A stretch of DNA of 64,000 nucleotides from Odontocerum albicorne (GCA_949825065.1 OX463864.1:10715787-10779786), one strand, 5' to 3'. Shown: positions 11,498 to 22,400, counted from the stretch's first letter. Numbers and translations are program-made. The notes: generated by a model from the letters alone, not told the origin.

Positions 11498-12783
11498 TTT
11501 AGGTAATAAATATAAAACAATTTTTTTATTATATCAAACATTAAATATATTAAATAAAGTTACATAATTTTTATATCTCAGAATATCTATCTAACTGTAA
11601 CCGTTTAGTTTGTTAAACAATTTGACTTAATACTTTACTTAAGTTAACAAAAAAATTATGTGTGCTAGTTACCAATGAAATACATAAACTAAAAGGAATC
11701 TCTATTTAATATAAGGGTGGAGATACCAATATCTTGTCCCTTTAATATAAAATAAAACAGGTCTAGAGAAATAGTATCCGATTCTCAGGAATCCTGTTTT
11801 TCCTCCGTATATTCTTACATGATAGTGGACAGGTCAAAATTTTTGAAAAACAGGTTTTCATCCCCCGATAAATTGTTAATTCTCATGGCATCATTTTTAA
11901 TTTCAAATTGTTATATATCTGGTTTTGTTACAATTACTTACTATTGAGCTAAGAATGTTATAGAAATGAGATTTTTTTGGAACCGTTAAAATATATTTAC
12001 TAATTGTACATTTTTTAAATCTAGGTAGAGTAGGCCAATTTCTACCTTTACTCTTTATTTTTGTAAAATCTTTACTTTGTAATGTTCTTTATTACCTTTA
12101 TTGTCAAGTTGGTTAGATGCTCGTCTTCCATCCGAGTTTTTCGGCTTCGATCTCCCGATGATACCTAAAAATAATATAATGATAAAAGGTGATCTAGTCT
12201 GATTGAATCGTTTTTTTTTCTGGTAACAATACTCGCACGTGTTATACGCATGCGTATTGTTGCTTTCCTACTGAACACAACATTGTCTCCTGACCATGAT
12301 ATTCAACATGTCTGTATCTTCATATATTTAGGGTTCCAACGAATTGATAAATGTCTACTCAAAGACTGTTCATTCCACTTTACACAACGGCATAACCTTT
12401 TCAGTTTCAAGACTTTAAGAAACACGACTCCTTAAACCTCTACAGTGTTAATGCCTTAAATATAAATAATACATAATAAATATTTATTTCAATATTATAG
12501 CATTTATTTAATAATTGCCCCATATTAAATATTTTTTTAAATTCAGTTCTCATACCAATATTTAACACTTGCCACCCTATGATGGATAGTGACAGACCAG
12601 GACTTATATTTTATTTGATTATTCGACGTTTTAATACATAATAAAATAATTTTATAGATAATTACAAAAGATAACATAGCATATTTTGCATAATTTTGAT
12701 TTAAAACATACATTTTTAACTGGATGCCGAGCGTCCAGCACAGTGGCTGGCAGAATTGTTTAGCACAGTAAGGCAAGTGTTAA
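11498..12783. other. Unassigned AT-rich stretch
   Basis: Near 12440-12475, CTACAGTGTTAATGCCTTAA with the following bases matches the sequence beside the fold-back elements at 33228 and 45614 and gives the unoccupied site for the LTR at 45637. Nothing else is recognised. Confidence 0.45.
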
Positions 12784-12890
12784 CAATAAATTACTTTGTT
12801 ATTCCACTAATTATGTCAAACCCGCTACGCGTGTTTCTACCTCATATTATGAGGCTTTCTTTAAGGAATCATCCCGGTTTATTATGAAAG
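12784..12890. mobile_element. Short inverted-repeat element (MITE), partial copy 2
   Basis: AATTACTTTGTTATTCCACT and a downstream TTTCTACCTCAT...GAGGC block align with 3351-3450. The right inverted arm is not recognisable, so this is a partial or decayed copy. Confidence 0.45.
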
Positions 12891-13355
12891 CAGTGCTTAT
12901 ATCAGACTTGTTAGTCATGTTGCTTTACTATGGACCACACACAACGAAAGTGTGTGCGGTAATATTTACGGAAATATTAAATTTTAAATAAATTATCATA
13001 ATTCAAAAATTTTGTTCAAATTATTCTTATAATTTGATAAAATTAATGCTGATGAAAAATATTAAGGGAATGTAAAACATTCTGATTCAAGCGCTCATTA
13101 ATAACTTTTTGACAGCCGCAATGCTGTAAAAAAATTTACATCTCGTTATATAACAATTAATCAATAAAATAAGGAAATCAGTTTCTCAAAATGCAAGGAA
13201 TTTCTCTACTTGTTTTTCTGGTAAAATAAAGTTAGATTGTCCGAAAAGTAATTTATTGTATTAAAAATCCGATATCGTTTGAACCAAATTTTCGTAATTA
13301 ACTTCTTCCCAGTCATATTAATGGTATATTGTAATAAAACGTAATAGTTTATCGC

Positions 13356-13741
13356 TTCTTCTTCTTCTTCCTTTTGGTTTAGGTCGTATGACCTGTTTGT
13401 GACGGTGGGCTGCCCTGGGATGATGACATCCAGCTGTCCTTCCACCTTTTCGGTGGCATTCCTTGTAAACTCCTGCTGTTAGGGTTTTCAGTCTTAGCGA
13501 TTCTTGCCAGTCTTATATCCTCCATGCGGTCCACATGATCCCTCCAGAAGATACTTCTGCTTGTTACTCACCTTACTATGTCTTCAAAACCACAGACAGA
13601 CCGTATCGCCTCACTTCTGATCCGATCTCTAAGATTTCTGCCTGCGATGGAGCGTAGGGTTCTCATTTCTGCCCCTCTGAGAAGGTTTTTGTCCTGTTGG
13701 TATCGGCTCTCATTTCTATCCCATGTCATAATGGGGCGTTT
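13356..13741 (-). mobile_element. LINE-A 3' end, copy 2, with target duplication
   Basis: It is a 5'-truncated LINE-A insertion reading on the minus strand, ending in the (GAA)n tail. It is flanked by the direct repeat TAGTTTATCGC at 13345-13355 and 13742-13752, the expected mark of target-primed reverse transcription. The minus strand spells out the CCATTATGACATGGGATAGA region and the reverse-transcriptase C-terminus, but with frame breaks. Confidence 0.85.
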
Positions 13742-13752
13742 TAGTTTATCGC

Positions 13753-14246
13753 GTTTTCATTAAATACTTTTTGCCTTAATTGATAGAGCGGTTTATTAAT
13801 TACTTTTCAACTTACTCTTTCAGTGCTTTTTTGCTACCGGCAAGGAAAAAATGTGACACAAACCAAACAAATAAATATTTGTGGGTTTTGAATGAGTAAT
13901 AAAACATCCGTGAAGGTTATATGTCACTCGAAAATGGTGCCTGCTTATGAAGGTCGATTAACACTTATGACGGCTAAATCAAGGCTTTGATCGAAAACAA
14001 TCAGCGTTTTACGGTACAAAAAATATCAAAATATCACCCTCCACGGCCAAGTTTCATCTAAGTATAAAAAAATGTGTTTGAATTTGACCTTAAAATACGA
14101 AGTTACTTTATAATATATTATTTTCGATACAAGAAAAATTATGCAGAAGTTACCTTGAAGATGTTCATTGAACCAAAACTGTAATTGAGCAAAAAGATAA
14201 TGAAAATAAACAAAAAAATGTTATTACGGAAATTATATGGATTTGG
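13753..14246. other. No feature seen
   Basis: AT-rich and without recognisable elements. Confidence 0.4.
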
Positions 14247-14248
14247 CT

Positions 14249-14488
14249 TTGCTGCCTGTCATTCGTCTTAACCTAACTAGTTCATTGTTTATATCTTTGC
14301 TGCCTGTCATTCGTCTTAACCTAACTAGTTCATTGTTTATATCTTTGCTGCCTGTCATTCGTCTTAACCTAACTAGTTCATTGTTTATATCTTTGCTGCC
14401 TGTCATTCGTCTTAACCTAACTAGTTCATTGTTTATATCTTTGCTGCCTGTCATTCGTCTTAACCTAACTAGTTCATTGTTTATATCT
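14249..14488. repeat. 48-bp tandem repeat, 5 copies
   Basis: GCTGCCTGTCATTCGTCTTA starts at 14251, 14299, 14347, 14395 and 14443. The copies are essentially identical, so the array is young. Because 48 is a multiple of three, both strands stay open as repetitive 16-residue frames, which I regard as accidental. Confidence 0.95.
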
Positions 14489-14599
14489 TACTGCAGATAT
14501 ATAGATACATGGGTATGAAAAGATGGGTGTTTAATTTTAAACAATAATTGATCTTACCATCAAAAGTATGTTTGGGTCAGTTGTACGATATTTTGAATC

Positions 14600-14765
14600 C
14601 CGAATACGTAGAAAGTTATAGAAATCGTAAAAGTTGTATGAGAAGGTGTATGGACGTAGAAGGGGCTAAGGGCGTGTGTCGAAATAGGAAAATCTGGTAC
14701 TCTATCCTCTCTGCCTACCCAGATAGGAAGATGGGCGTGATGGTATATATATATATATGTATGGA
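14600..14765 (+). mobile_element. LINE-E 3' end
   Basis: The translation includes NRKSCMRRCMDVEGAKGVC followed by W.SILSAYP. This is the conserved C-terminal 'NRRxCMKxxMxVEEAxxVCxDRxxWxSxxSAYP' block of LINE-E, and the TATATATATATGTATG end follows. It lies in one open frame starting at 14548 but is only the last about 50 residues of a much longer polyprotein. Confidence 0.7.
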
Positions 14766-14803
14766 TTATTGATTATCATTTAATTGCTTTATCAAAAAAA
14801 ACA

Positions 14804-15045
14804 TTAGCTTGATAAGCCATGAGGCGTGATAAAAAATCATTAGCTTGATAAGTCATGAGACGTAATAAAATATAATTAGCTTGATAAGCCATAAGACGTG
14901 ATAAAAAATCAGTAGCTTGATATGCCATGAGACGTGATAAAAATCATTGGTTTGATAAGCCATGAGACGTAATAAAAAATCATTAGCTTGATAAGCCATA
15001 AAACGTGATAAAAAATCATTAGCTTGATAAGCCATGAGATATGAG
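14804..15045. repeat. About 36-bp tandem repeat, 7 copies
   Basis: TTAGCTTGATAAGCCATGAG with a following GACGTGATAAAAAATCA repeats every 35-37 bp from 14804 to 15043. Copies differ by a few substitutions, so it is older than the 48-bp array just upstream. Confidence 0.85.
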
Positions 15046-15069
15046 TAAGTTTCACATCGATCTACCGTT

Positions 15070-15314
15070 AATGTAGTTTTTTTACTTATGGTATCTTTCA
15101 ATATATCCAAATTAGTGTTTCGAATATATTGAAAAGCATGGTCGGGAGACGATATTGCGTTCAGCTTCAGTAATTGAGCCTTCAGATTTATACCCTCTGA
15201 AGTAGGCACAGAACTCGTGGTTCGCCATTGAATGTTTTAACAACACTAAATCTCGGCGCGTGCTAGTATTACCACCAAACGAACTTTTTTACAAGACTGG
15301 CTTCTTTCTTTTGG
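15070..15314 (-). mobile_element. SINE-C copy 2, cut by the assembly gap
   Basis: It is collinear with the body of SINE-C at 11155-11400 (CTTTCAATATATCCAAATTA, GGTCGGGAGACGATATT, TTCGCCATTGAA). The tRNA-like head would fall inside the run of N that follows. Confidence 0.65.
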
Positions 15315-15514
15315 NNNNNNNNNNNNNNNNNNNNNNNNNNNNNNNNNNNNNNNNNNNNNNNNNNNNNNNNNNNNNNNNNNNNNNNNNNNNNNNNNNNNNN
15401 NNNNNNNNNNNNNNNNNNNNNNNNNNNNNNNNNNNNNNNNNNNNNNNNNNNNNNNNNNNNNNNNNNNNNNNNNNNNNNNNNNNNNNNNNNNNNNNNNNNN
15501 NNNNNNNNNNNNNN
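15315..15514. other. Assembly gap (200 N)
   Basis: Exactly 200 N, a conventional placeholder length, so the true size is unknown. All open frames across it are artefacts. Confidence 0.99.
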
Positions 15515-16450
15515 ACAAACCGACATATTTTGGCTAATTTGTAACAAGATGTATTAATTTGTCATTGTTGTGAGTTTTATATAATGTATTTCCCTAAATA
15601 ACTTGCTATTTATTAGAATCGAGGCTTATATTAAAGTTCATAAAATAATTAAAATTACTGAACGTCATTACAAGGTTGGATTGTGGCAAATTTGTGAAAC
15701 GTCACAGGGACCATGTTACATTTTCTTTAGTATAAAAAATCAAACGAACAAAATTGATAATAAATAACCAAAAATAAAACTGGCGAATTAGCAAACACAT
15801 TGAAATTGCGAAAATCGATTTAGTATTGATGCAAGTACGAGTAGGTGGATGCATCAGATGAAATGTTTTGTTCCAATTTTTTGGTGAAGATTATCCGGGT
15901 CAATTTTTTTCCACCACGGTTAATCGAGAATCTACTGTATAGTACCTATATTCAAAATCATTGTTATCGAGTTTGAATCAACACAAAATAAAATATCTTA
16001 AATAATTTTACTTTTCCTATCATGACAAATATTTTTTTACCCCTTTGGTGCACAATAAAAAGGTGGAACAGGCTCCTTAAAAAAATGAAACACGAGATCA
16101 AGCTCCTGGACCTGGAAATCAATAGGTCAAAAATTAAGCTTGTGTTTTCGTTTTGCTTGTTTCTATGTTGTAATAAGTTAAAAATGCTCCGATAACAAGG
16201 TAAAATGTAAAAAAATATCTTTCATGTTGACATTTTGAATTTCTTACATTTTCCAGCTTTGGGTTAAACTTAATAGTGTAGTGAATTTTGAAGTTATAAA
16301 ATTCATACGTTTATTAGTAAAACTTCATAATTTAAAATTAGTTACAATTATTAGGTTAGTTTAAATTTACCTACGCGTAGATATTAGTTCTATCAATAAA
16401 TTGAACAAACAGTATTAAGCTGCTATTTTGTTATATATATGAAAAAAGAA
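15515..16450. other. No feature seen
   Basis: AT-rich sequence without recognisable repeats or coding signals. Confidence 0.4.
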
Positions 16451-16670
16451 CGACCTCCGTGGCTTGGTTGGTAAGACGCCTGTCTTATTCCGTAGTTGCG
16501 GGTTCGATTTCCGTTGGTACACAGATTTTTTTAAAAGTATTCCAGTCTGGTTTTCATTTAAGGCTTGTTTAACATTTTTATGGTTGATAGGAAATGATTG
16601 TTACATGGTAATATACGCATCAGGTTGTACTGTATAAAATGAAGGTGTTATATAATACAACACAATAAGG
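16451..16670 (+). mobile_element. SINE-A copy
   Basis: The tRNA-like head GACCTCCGTGGCTTGGTTGG (A box) is followed by GCGGGTTCGATTTCC (B box), a T-rich spacer and TCCAGTCTGGTTTTCATTTA. The tail CAGGTTGTACTGTATAAAAT ends at CACAATAAGG. The tail resembles the 3' end of LINE-D. Confidence 0.8.
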
Positions 16671-16838
16671 ATCCAGCCCAGAGGTTATCTGTTTTGGAGT
16701 AGGTAATATAGGAAACATAATATTCCTTTTTTGTCTTGTTAAGGGGGTTAGAAAAAAACGGGGTATTTGATCGGTATATTGGAGTAATTGAGTCTATAAC
16801 ACGGAATATACTCGTATATCATAAATCATGATCAGGAA

Positions 16839-17430
16839 GTGATGACTGACTTTATATCCTTAGGTTCCAGTATTATCAATAATGGAGGATGCGAGGCTGA
16901 GGTGGAAAAAATAACTGGAATGGCAAAAATGCGATGTCGAAGCTGGAAAAAATATGGAAGAGTAGAACTATCACCATCACGGCGAAAATGTGTCTATTTA
17001 ATTATCTCGTTTTCGCAATACTCATGTATGGCGCGAATACTTGGACTGTAAGAGCAAGTGAGAGACGTAGAATAGATGCATTTAAATGTGGTGCTGGAGA
17101 AGGAAGTCACGTATTCCATGGACAGTAAGGCAAACTAAAGCCTCCATTCTTGAAGAATTGAGAATCACTGATAGATTGTGATATGCCTTCGACGAGTCAC
17201 ATTGCTCGTAGTCAAGGAGACAGTTTGGAGAGGTTCATGGTTACTGGAGGCATGGAAATGTGATGCATAAGAGGAAGGGATTCCAGTGCGTTGGACTGAT
17301 CTAGTGAGATACACACCTGGACTACCGTTAACAACTACCCTTCGAGCGGCGGAGTGTAGGGGTGAATGAATGAAAGTCGTCAGAGGCAATCATGGGAGTC
17401 ACGATGCTCAGTCATAAGTTATACGACAAA
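16839..17430 (+). pseudogene. RTE-like reverse transcriptase C-terminal relic
   Basis: Two overlapping frames share the homology, so a frameshift lies near 16930. Frame one gives FISLGSSIINNGGCEAEVEK. Frame two gives MSKLEKIWKSRTITITAKM, LMYGANTWTVRASERRRIDA and FKCGAGEG. This is the 'LGSxIxxDGxCxxEVxxR ... MYGxExWTxxxxxxRRIDAFExWCWRR' region that follows the catalytic core in RTE/L1-like elements. Downstream text (TTGAGAATCACTGATAGATT, AGTCGTCAGAGGCAATCATG) continues the same element with stops. Confidence 0.75.
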
Positions 17431-17854
17431 ATGATGATTGTACCACATTTGAGTGATTAAATAAAAAAATATCTCACTTGAGAAAAAAATCACGTACGCA
17501 TAACATCACGCCATTTCCCTGTTGGAGTAGTTATAGAAGAAAGAACCCCAAATTTTCCTATCGCGACATAATTACTTCATCTTCTACTCATCAGTACACC
17601 TTTTCATACACCATGTTCTGCTGCTCTTGCTCTTTACGTTTCCTTCTCAAATTTCGTTCACATTTTACAACCAAGGTTTTTTCGGTAATTCTCTAATCTT
17701 TCATTTATACTTGCATTATAAATTTACTTCACCTTTCGTTCGTCTAAGAAACGTACTTCGCAAATACCAGATCTTGATTACCAAGTCCGAAGACAGTATT
17801 TTCTCCTACCCACGCTCTTTTATTTGTCTGGATCATCAATTGGATATGTTAAAG
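17431..17854. other. No feature seen
   Basis: The stretch between the RTE relic and the LTR shows nothing recognisable. Confidence 0.4.
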
Positions 17855-17859
17855 GATAC

Positions 17860-18227
17860 TGTAGCGACCGTGCGTGCGGTCACTGAACCCACCAAGGCGA
17901 CCCTGGTCCGCGCGGTCATTGAACTCGCCTGTGGCCAGTGCGAGACGGCGCTGGGCGAAGGTCGCCCGCGCGGTCATTGAACTCACTAGTAGTGAAGAGC
18001 GAGAGCGAGACACCGATATATATCTTGCCTCTCCTGCAGAACGTAGTATGAAATGTATATAGAACAATAAACATGTGTCCCGCGGAAGCGAGACAGCGAC
18101 ATGTTCTGCGCCGTTCTATACATTATAAATACAGACGCTTACAATAAACTTTCACTTTACTTATTCCGATCTCGACGACTTTTATTCAAACAACCAACAT
18201 CCTTCTATGCGAAACACAAGTCCCTAA
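17860..18227. mobile_element. Solo LTR, family LTR-1, copy 1
   Basis: It begins TGTAGCGACC and ends TCCCTAA, flanked by GATAC (17855-17859) and AATAC (18228-18232). Inside are GCGAGACAGCGACATGTTCT, a TATA-box-like TATAAATAC (near 18124), and AATAAA signals. It is much more GC-rich than its surroundings. The other two LTR-1 copies share the ends and the TATA region. No internal retroviral-like genes adjoin, so it is a solo LTR left by recombination. Two open frames (17849-18067, minus; 17874-18062, plus) arise from its composition. Confidence 0.75.
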
Positions 18228-18282
18228 AATACCGTACAAAAAGAGAAGAAACTTTAATATTTTATATTTGATACAGCTTCAA

Positions 18283-18500
18283 GTCAGTAATATAAGGTGT
18301 TTCATTCCTGATTTTTATTTCCTCTTCCCCATCCCTTCCTTTTCTTTTGATTGACTATATCTCATTTTTACTTTTTCTTAGTATATTATTCACAAATTTT
18401 GTAAAGATGAAAGTTTATTTGTATATTTTGGGGGCATGTCACTATCTTTATTTACTTTTGTCTGGTTGGTTTTCAGAAGTGCCACCTAGTAAGAGGTAAA
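18283..18500 (+). mobile_element. LINE-D 3' fragment
   Basis: It matches the LINE-D 3' UTR: AGTCAGTAATATAAGGTGTT, the TTTCCTCTTCCCCATCCCTT region and a decayed CTGGTTGGTTTTCAGAAGTG. It is diverged and has lost internal pieces. Confidence 0.65.
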
Positions 18501-18838
18501 TTAATAAATGTACCAATGTATAAAGCTACTGCAGAAATATCATTTGAATATGTGTCTTCATGATTTTTTAATGTGCATAATAGAATCAGTGATAAAACTC
18601 CATTTATTAAACTCCGTTTACTAATTTATTTTTTCAGGTCCTTTGTTCATTACAGGTTTCCCTAATTCATACGAGGACCAAACATAACAAGTGCTTACAA
18701 AAAAACATGTATAAAACAGTTCAACATTAGAAGACTTATAAAGAATATTGTAAAGATGTATATGTTACACTAAAACACTACGACAAAATGTAGTCTGTAA
18801 GACAATATAAAAATATTAAATTATTTCAAGTACTACAC
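18501..18838. other. No feature seen
   Basis: AT-rich and unassigned. Confidence 0.4.
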
Positions 18839-19027
18839 TCAATTCAAGAGATTTTTCCTGAAGGAGCTGAGCGACACATGACACACGTCTATATGAGGAC
18901 ACACACGGTTAAACAGTGTGATTGTTTTACCTACTGGCATCTCCAAAGGCAGGTTGGTTCGACTCATAGGTTGATACAATAATCTATGGGAGCGTTGTCC
19001 CAAATAATTATCCTTAATTGGGATCAC
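18839..19027 (-). pseudogene. LINE-F-like C-terminal relic, diverged
   Basis: The minus frame reads MSRTNLPLEMPVGKTITLFN followed by 'DVCHVSLSSF'. This parallels LINE-F (ARTGLPAAMPVGRALTLLN ... DIFHITLPKA at 21961-22110) residue by residue at the R-T-x-L-P, M-P-V-G and T-L-x-N positions. It is a related but older family member, limited to the last about 60 residues. Confidence 0.55.
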
Positions 19028-19511
19028 GCAGTCTGATCGTAATTCCCTTTACATTTTGCTACACATACCAACAGTTTTACAACAAAAAAAATCATGTATT
19101 AAAAAAAATATTATAAATAATAATTTAATTGTTATATATATAGAATTCAGACTACACCCCTTCCCACGACGCTTATAATCAAAACAAACGCCCGAACTTA
19201 AATTGAGTTCTGCGCCATCCAACATGGAAGTAAGATTATCCCCTTACCACGGTTATGTTTTGTGCCGCTCTTCCCCCGAGACGTGAAATGGGAGGAAAAT
19301 TACTAAGTCGGATATAAATCCTAATAAAACGAATTCCCTTTATAATTTAAGGTCTTCAATAAAATATTGTAATTTGCGTTTTTTTTTATTTCTCATAATT
19401 CTTATACTCGTACAAATAGATTTATTTATTATTTAAAACAAATCTAAAAAGTAAACTATAAAAATTGAGAAAACATCTAAATCTTGTTGAGGGAAACCAT
19501 ATGCAAGTACC
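19028..19511. other. No feature seen
   Basis: Unassigned. A slightly GC-richer piece at 19150-19290 matches nothing else in the window. Confidence 0.4.
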
Positions 19512-19682
19512 AGGCTTTGTAGAGCATCGTCTCTGTCGCACTGTGCGCTAATAGTCCGGTACGCGACGAATTACGTGTATGAATGACAGAGACGGCGCTC
19601 TACAAAACCGAAGTTAGCCGGTTATGGCCGACAGTCTCTTTCTTAGCCCGATGTGTATTACTTACCGCCGGGTACTGTATAT
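19512..19682 (+). repeat. Repeat-R copy 2 with an inverted partner
   Basis: GGCTTTGTAGAGCATCGTCT (19512) is the inverted complement of the start of Repeat-R (TGACAGAGACGGCGCTCTAC at 19583), giving about 28-bp arms about 45 bp apart. The following 70 bp match 5828-5935 closely. This may be the terminus of a DNA transposon whose other parts are not here. Confidence 0.6.
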
Positions 19683-19944
19683 TGGGTTGGATATCTTGTT
19701 GTTTTTACGACGTATTTATTTATCTTGTTAAAATGACTACTATGGTCAAAGTTAGATGTTTGACTTTCACGCGGGAGTTTGGGACACTAAAACAAATATT
19801 CTCGAACTGGACAGTAATATAAGTTGCTAAAATAATATTCCAAACAGTGTTTTAGTATCATCTTTGATATATCGAAATGAAACGTGTTCATGGAAAAATA
19901 CTAATAAATACTGTTGGTATGCATACACTGAGAAGAATACATAG

Positions 19945-20160
19945 GGTTACAATGTATGACAGGATACGGAAAGGAAGTGATTAGATATGAAAGTTAAATT
20001 GAGGCTGGTGTGTAGATTAAGATAAAGAAGAGCTCTCTGAAATGGTTTGGGAATGTAAAAGGAATGAATGTAAGTATAAATACTAATAAAACAAATGTAT
20101 ATAGGGCGAAAGTGAGAGGAAGGCCTACCTCAATAGGGAAATGGCAGGATGATATGTACG
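19945..20160 (+). mobile_element. LINE-E/A-like C-terminal relic
   Basis: The plus strand encodes RIRKEVIRYE, KKSSLKWFGNVKGMNVSINT and RAKVRGRPTSIGKWQDD in shifted frames, matching the 'RxRNExIR ... KKGxLRWFGHVxRM ... GRPxxxWxDD' pattern of LINE polyprotein ends. A stop and frameshifts make it dead. Confidence 0.65.
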
Positions 20161-20177
20161 TTTACTAAAGAAAAAAG

Positions 20178-20530
20178 GTGCATGACCGCGTGGTAATGCA
20201 TTGGACTTCCGTGCGGCAGATCGTCGACTCGAAGCCTGCACTGTGCTACTCTCCTCAAACGACACAGGTTTTTTTTCTGCCTAGTATTTGAGGGTATAAG
20301 GATACCTATGACTACGGTCGTATATATTCTTTGAAAAAAAGCATGTCGGTGTGCTCTGATTGTCTCACTTCAGTGTGCCATCGGATCCAGTACAGCGGTG
20401 TGGTCAGTGAGTTTGCTGGTGCGCAACGACAAACTCACTTAAAAAAACTAACTCCACTGTGCAGCCTTGCTTTTCCATTGAATTGACGTTGGAGTGGCGA
20501 GAGTACCTTTGACTACGAGGCCCAGCTACA
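20178..20530 (+). mobile_element. SINE-B, best full-length copy
   Basis: The head GTGCATGACCGCGTGGTAAT resembles the A-box half of tRNA-Leu/Ser type genes, and GACTCGAAGCC is a degenerate B box. The body carries CGACACAGG, TATTTGAGGGTATAAGGATA, CATGTCGGTGTGCTC, TCCAGTACAGCGGTGTGGTC, and ends GTTGGAGTGGCGAGAGTACC. At about 350 bp it serves as the reference for the family here. It is non-coding. Confidence 0.8.
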
Positions 20531-20559
20531 ATCGAAAGAAGAACGATTTGAAAAGTAAA

Positions 20560-20855
20560 GCGAGAAGTGTGGAGCTCGACTATGGAATGTGAGTGAATGA
20601 ATGACTGATGCGAATGTTGATTGTGTGATGAGGAGTTGTAGAATATGGTTATAATGAGGTTATTGAGAATGTGATGTGATTGGAAATGTGTATCATATGT
20701 GATGACTTAGGATGAAAGTGTGTATAAATAAGGACGCGAATGAATGCAGAGCACGAATGTTTCAGCAGAGTGTTTTTGCATTAAGAATAAATATTATACA
20801 TGAAATTTGTTACTAAGGATGAGAACTTTTCGTCACAGGCCTTACCTAGGAAAGT
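20560..20855 (+). repeat. Repeat-G copy (possible LTR fragment)
   Basis: Inverted, this matches 54675-55215: TGAGTGAATGAATGACTGAT, TGATGTGATTGGAAATGTGT, TTTCAGCAGAGTGTTTTTGC and CGTCACAGGCC. TATAAATAAGG followed by AATAAA gives a promoter/poly(A) layout that would fit an LTR, but neither ends nor a target duplication are resolved. Confidence 0.45.
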
Positions 20856-21142
20856 GCTTCTCTATATCTACAAAATTGAAGTTGTTTTGTATCATCCTGT
20901 ACGTATAATCGACGATTTGTCTTTGTACTAAAAATATGTAAATTTTAAATTATGAATTGCGGATAAGAAAGAAAAATAAAAAGTTTCATGAACTGATTTT
21001 AATTTAGTGGGTGTCCTTGAGGTGGATCCTTGAGAAGAAATATTTTGGGGTGTTTAAGGGTATGGAAGGCTGTTAAATTGAAGTGTGTTAGTAGGTTAAT
21101 AGAGGGATTGAGGTGGATGTTTATCGTCTTATAAAAAGTTTC

Positions 21143-21268
21143 GGACTGGAGATTGATGAATTCTGTTATTGTGGGTATACCTGCATATTGAATTGGTCAA
21201 TTGCGGACTGACGATTGATGAACTATGTTATCGTGGGTATACCTGCATTTTGCATTGGTCAATTGCGG
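21143..21268. repeat. 62-bp direct duplication
   Basis: GGACTGGAGATTGATGAA... (21143) is repeated at 21205 as GGACTGACGATTGATGAA..., both continuing through GTGGGTATACCTGCAT and ATTGGTCAATTGCGG. Confidence 0.85.
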
Positions 21269-21429
21269 CGCATCCTGCGCAAGTCGAAAGTCTTATTCTG
21301 CAATATTTGCTTCTATTTTAAATTGGATTTTTAAGAGTAATCTAAGATCTATGGGTGTGATGTATTGTATAGTATGACAAGACGAGGTAAATTTGATTTA
21401 AGCACATAAATCAGATTTTGTAAAAAAGG

Positions 21430-21585
21430 TAAAGGGAGAAGTATGAATGTTACAAGACTACGTGACGAGACATATGAATGTGGAGGAGACGAAAGTTGTG
21501 TGCTTTTAAAGAAAAGTTTAAAAATGTGTTCTCTCTGTCTACCCCGCAAGGGGCATGGCTTGATGATATATATGTATGTTATTGA
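21430..21585 (+). mobile_element. LINE-E 3' end
   Basis: GAATGTGGAGGAGACGAAAG and TGTTCTCTCTGTCTACCCCG, followed by AAGGGGCATGGCTTGATGAT, match the last about 130 bp of other LINE-E copies (28873-29115, 62800-63125). Coding sense is lost. Confidence 0.65.
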
Positions 21586-21639
21586 AATAAAACAGTTAAT
21601 TATTAAACACATTTTTAAAATTTCAGTTATACATGAGGT

Positions 21640-21860
21640 GCATGGCCGAGTGGTAACGCAAATGATTTCCATGCGTAAGGTCGCCGGTTCAAACCCCACG
21701 CTGTGCTAGTACCATCGAATTACGTAGACATTTTTTCCGCCTAGTATTTAGAGATATAAGTATACCTATAACTTCGGTCACATCTATCGTTTCAAAGAAG
21801 ATTAAAAAAAAACATGCCGGTGTGCTCCATTCGTCTCATTTCGATGTGCTATCGTATATA
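21640..21860 (+). mobile_element. SINE-B copy, 5' part (split by LINE-F)
   Basis: The head GTGCATGGCCGAGTGGTAAC is a well preserved A box and GGTTCAAACCCC a B box. The body follows the reference to GTGTGCTCCATTCGTCTCAT and GTGCTATCGTATATA, where it stops. It resumes at about 22335 as AGTACAATGTGTTGTCGGTG. Confidence 0.8.
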
Positions 21861-22334
21861 CGTTGTCAAACTCGTTCGAGGAGTTGTGAGCTGTCCAGCA
21901 TTACTACAAAGATTAGCGTTAAATGTTCCTAACAATTACACTAGACTGCGCCGGCAGGAACTGTTCTCAATAACATACGCAAGAACGGGTCTTCCAGCCG
22001 CTATGCCTGTTGGAAGGGCCTTAACTCTTCTTAACGGGACTGCTTCGGATATTGACATATTTCATATCACATTACCAAAAGCAAAAGTAAATTTTCTTCT
22101 TAGATTAAGCGCGTTAGAAAGCACTCATCAACATACTTAAGTGACTGAATATATATGCAACATACGTTTGTGTGTAAATACTCGTTTGTATCCATATGCA
22201 TTATTTTTTATTTTATATAATTTTAAAAAAAAAAATTTTTCCCTGTAATTTTTCTTCTTTTTTAATGTCTTGTATTTTTCAATGTAATTGGACTAAGCCT
22301 GTTTTGAAAAAATAAATAAATAAATAAAATAAAT
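21861..22334 (+). mobile_element. LINE-F 3' end inserted into SINE-B
   Basis: It encodes ARTGLPAAMPVGRALTLLNG and then DIDIFHITLPKAKVNFLLRL, the C-terminus of a jockey/R1-type polyprotein as judged by the 'P..R...L.N...D.F..sl' layout, with a stop at 22138. The 3' UTR ends GTAATTGGACTAAGCCTGTT and an AATAAATAAATAAA tail. TATATA on both sides is a possible target duplication. No catalytic domain is present. Confidence 0.75.
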
Positions 22335-22400
22335 ATATATAGTACAATGTGTTGTCGGTGAGTTTGCTAGTGTGGAACGGCTAACTCACTTAAATAAGAA
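22335..22400 (+). mobile_element. SINE-B copy, 3' part (after LINE-F)
   Basis: TACAATGTGTTGTCGGTGAG and TTTGCTAGTGTGGAACGGC continue the SINE-B body at exactly the place where the 5' half stopped at 21860. Confidence 0.7.

Noticed and set aside
14265..14470. Telomere-like CCTAA motif within the 48-bp repeat
   Set aside because: Only one CCTAA per unit, not tandem; no insect TTAGG array is formed.
14233..14518. Repetitive frames on both strands (16-residue repeats)
   Set aside because: They follow from a 48-bp tandem repeat whose length is a multiple of three; being open on both strands points to the repeat, not to coding.
15246..15547. Open frames across the run of N
   Set aside because: Assembly gap of placeholder length; frames are artefacts.
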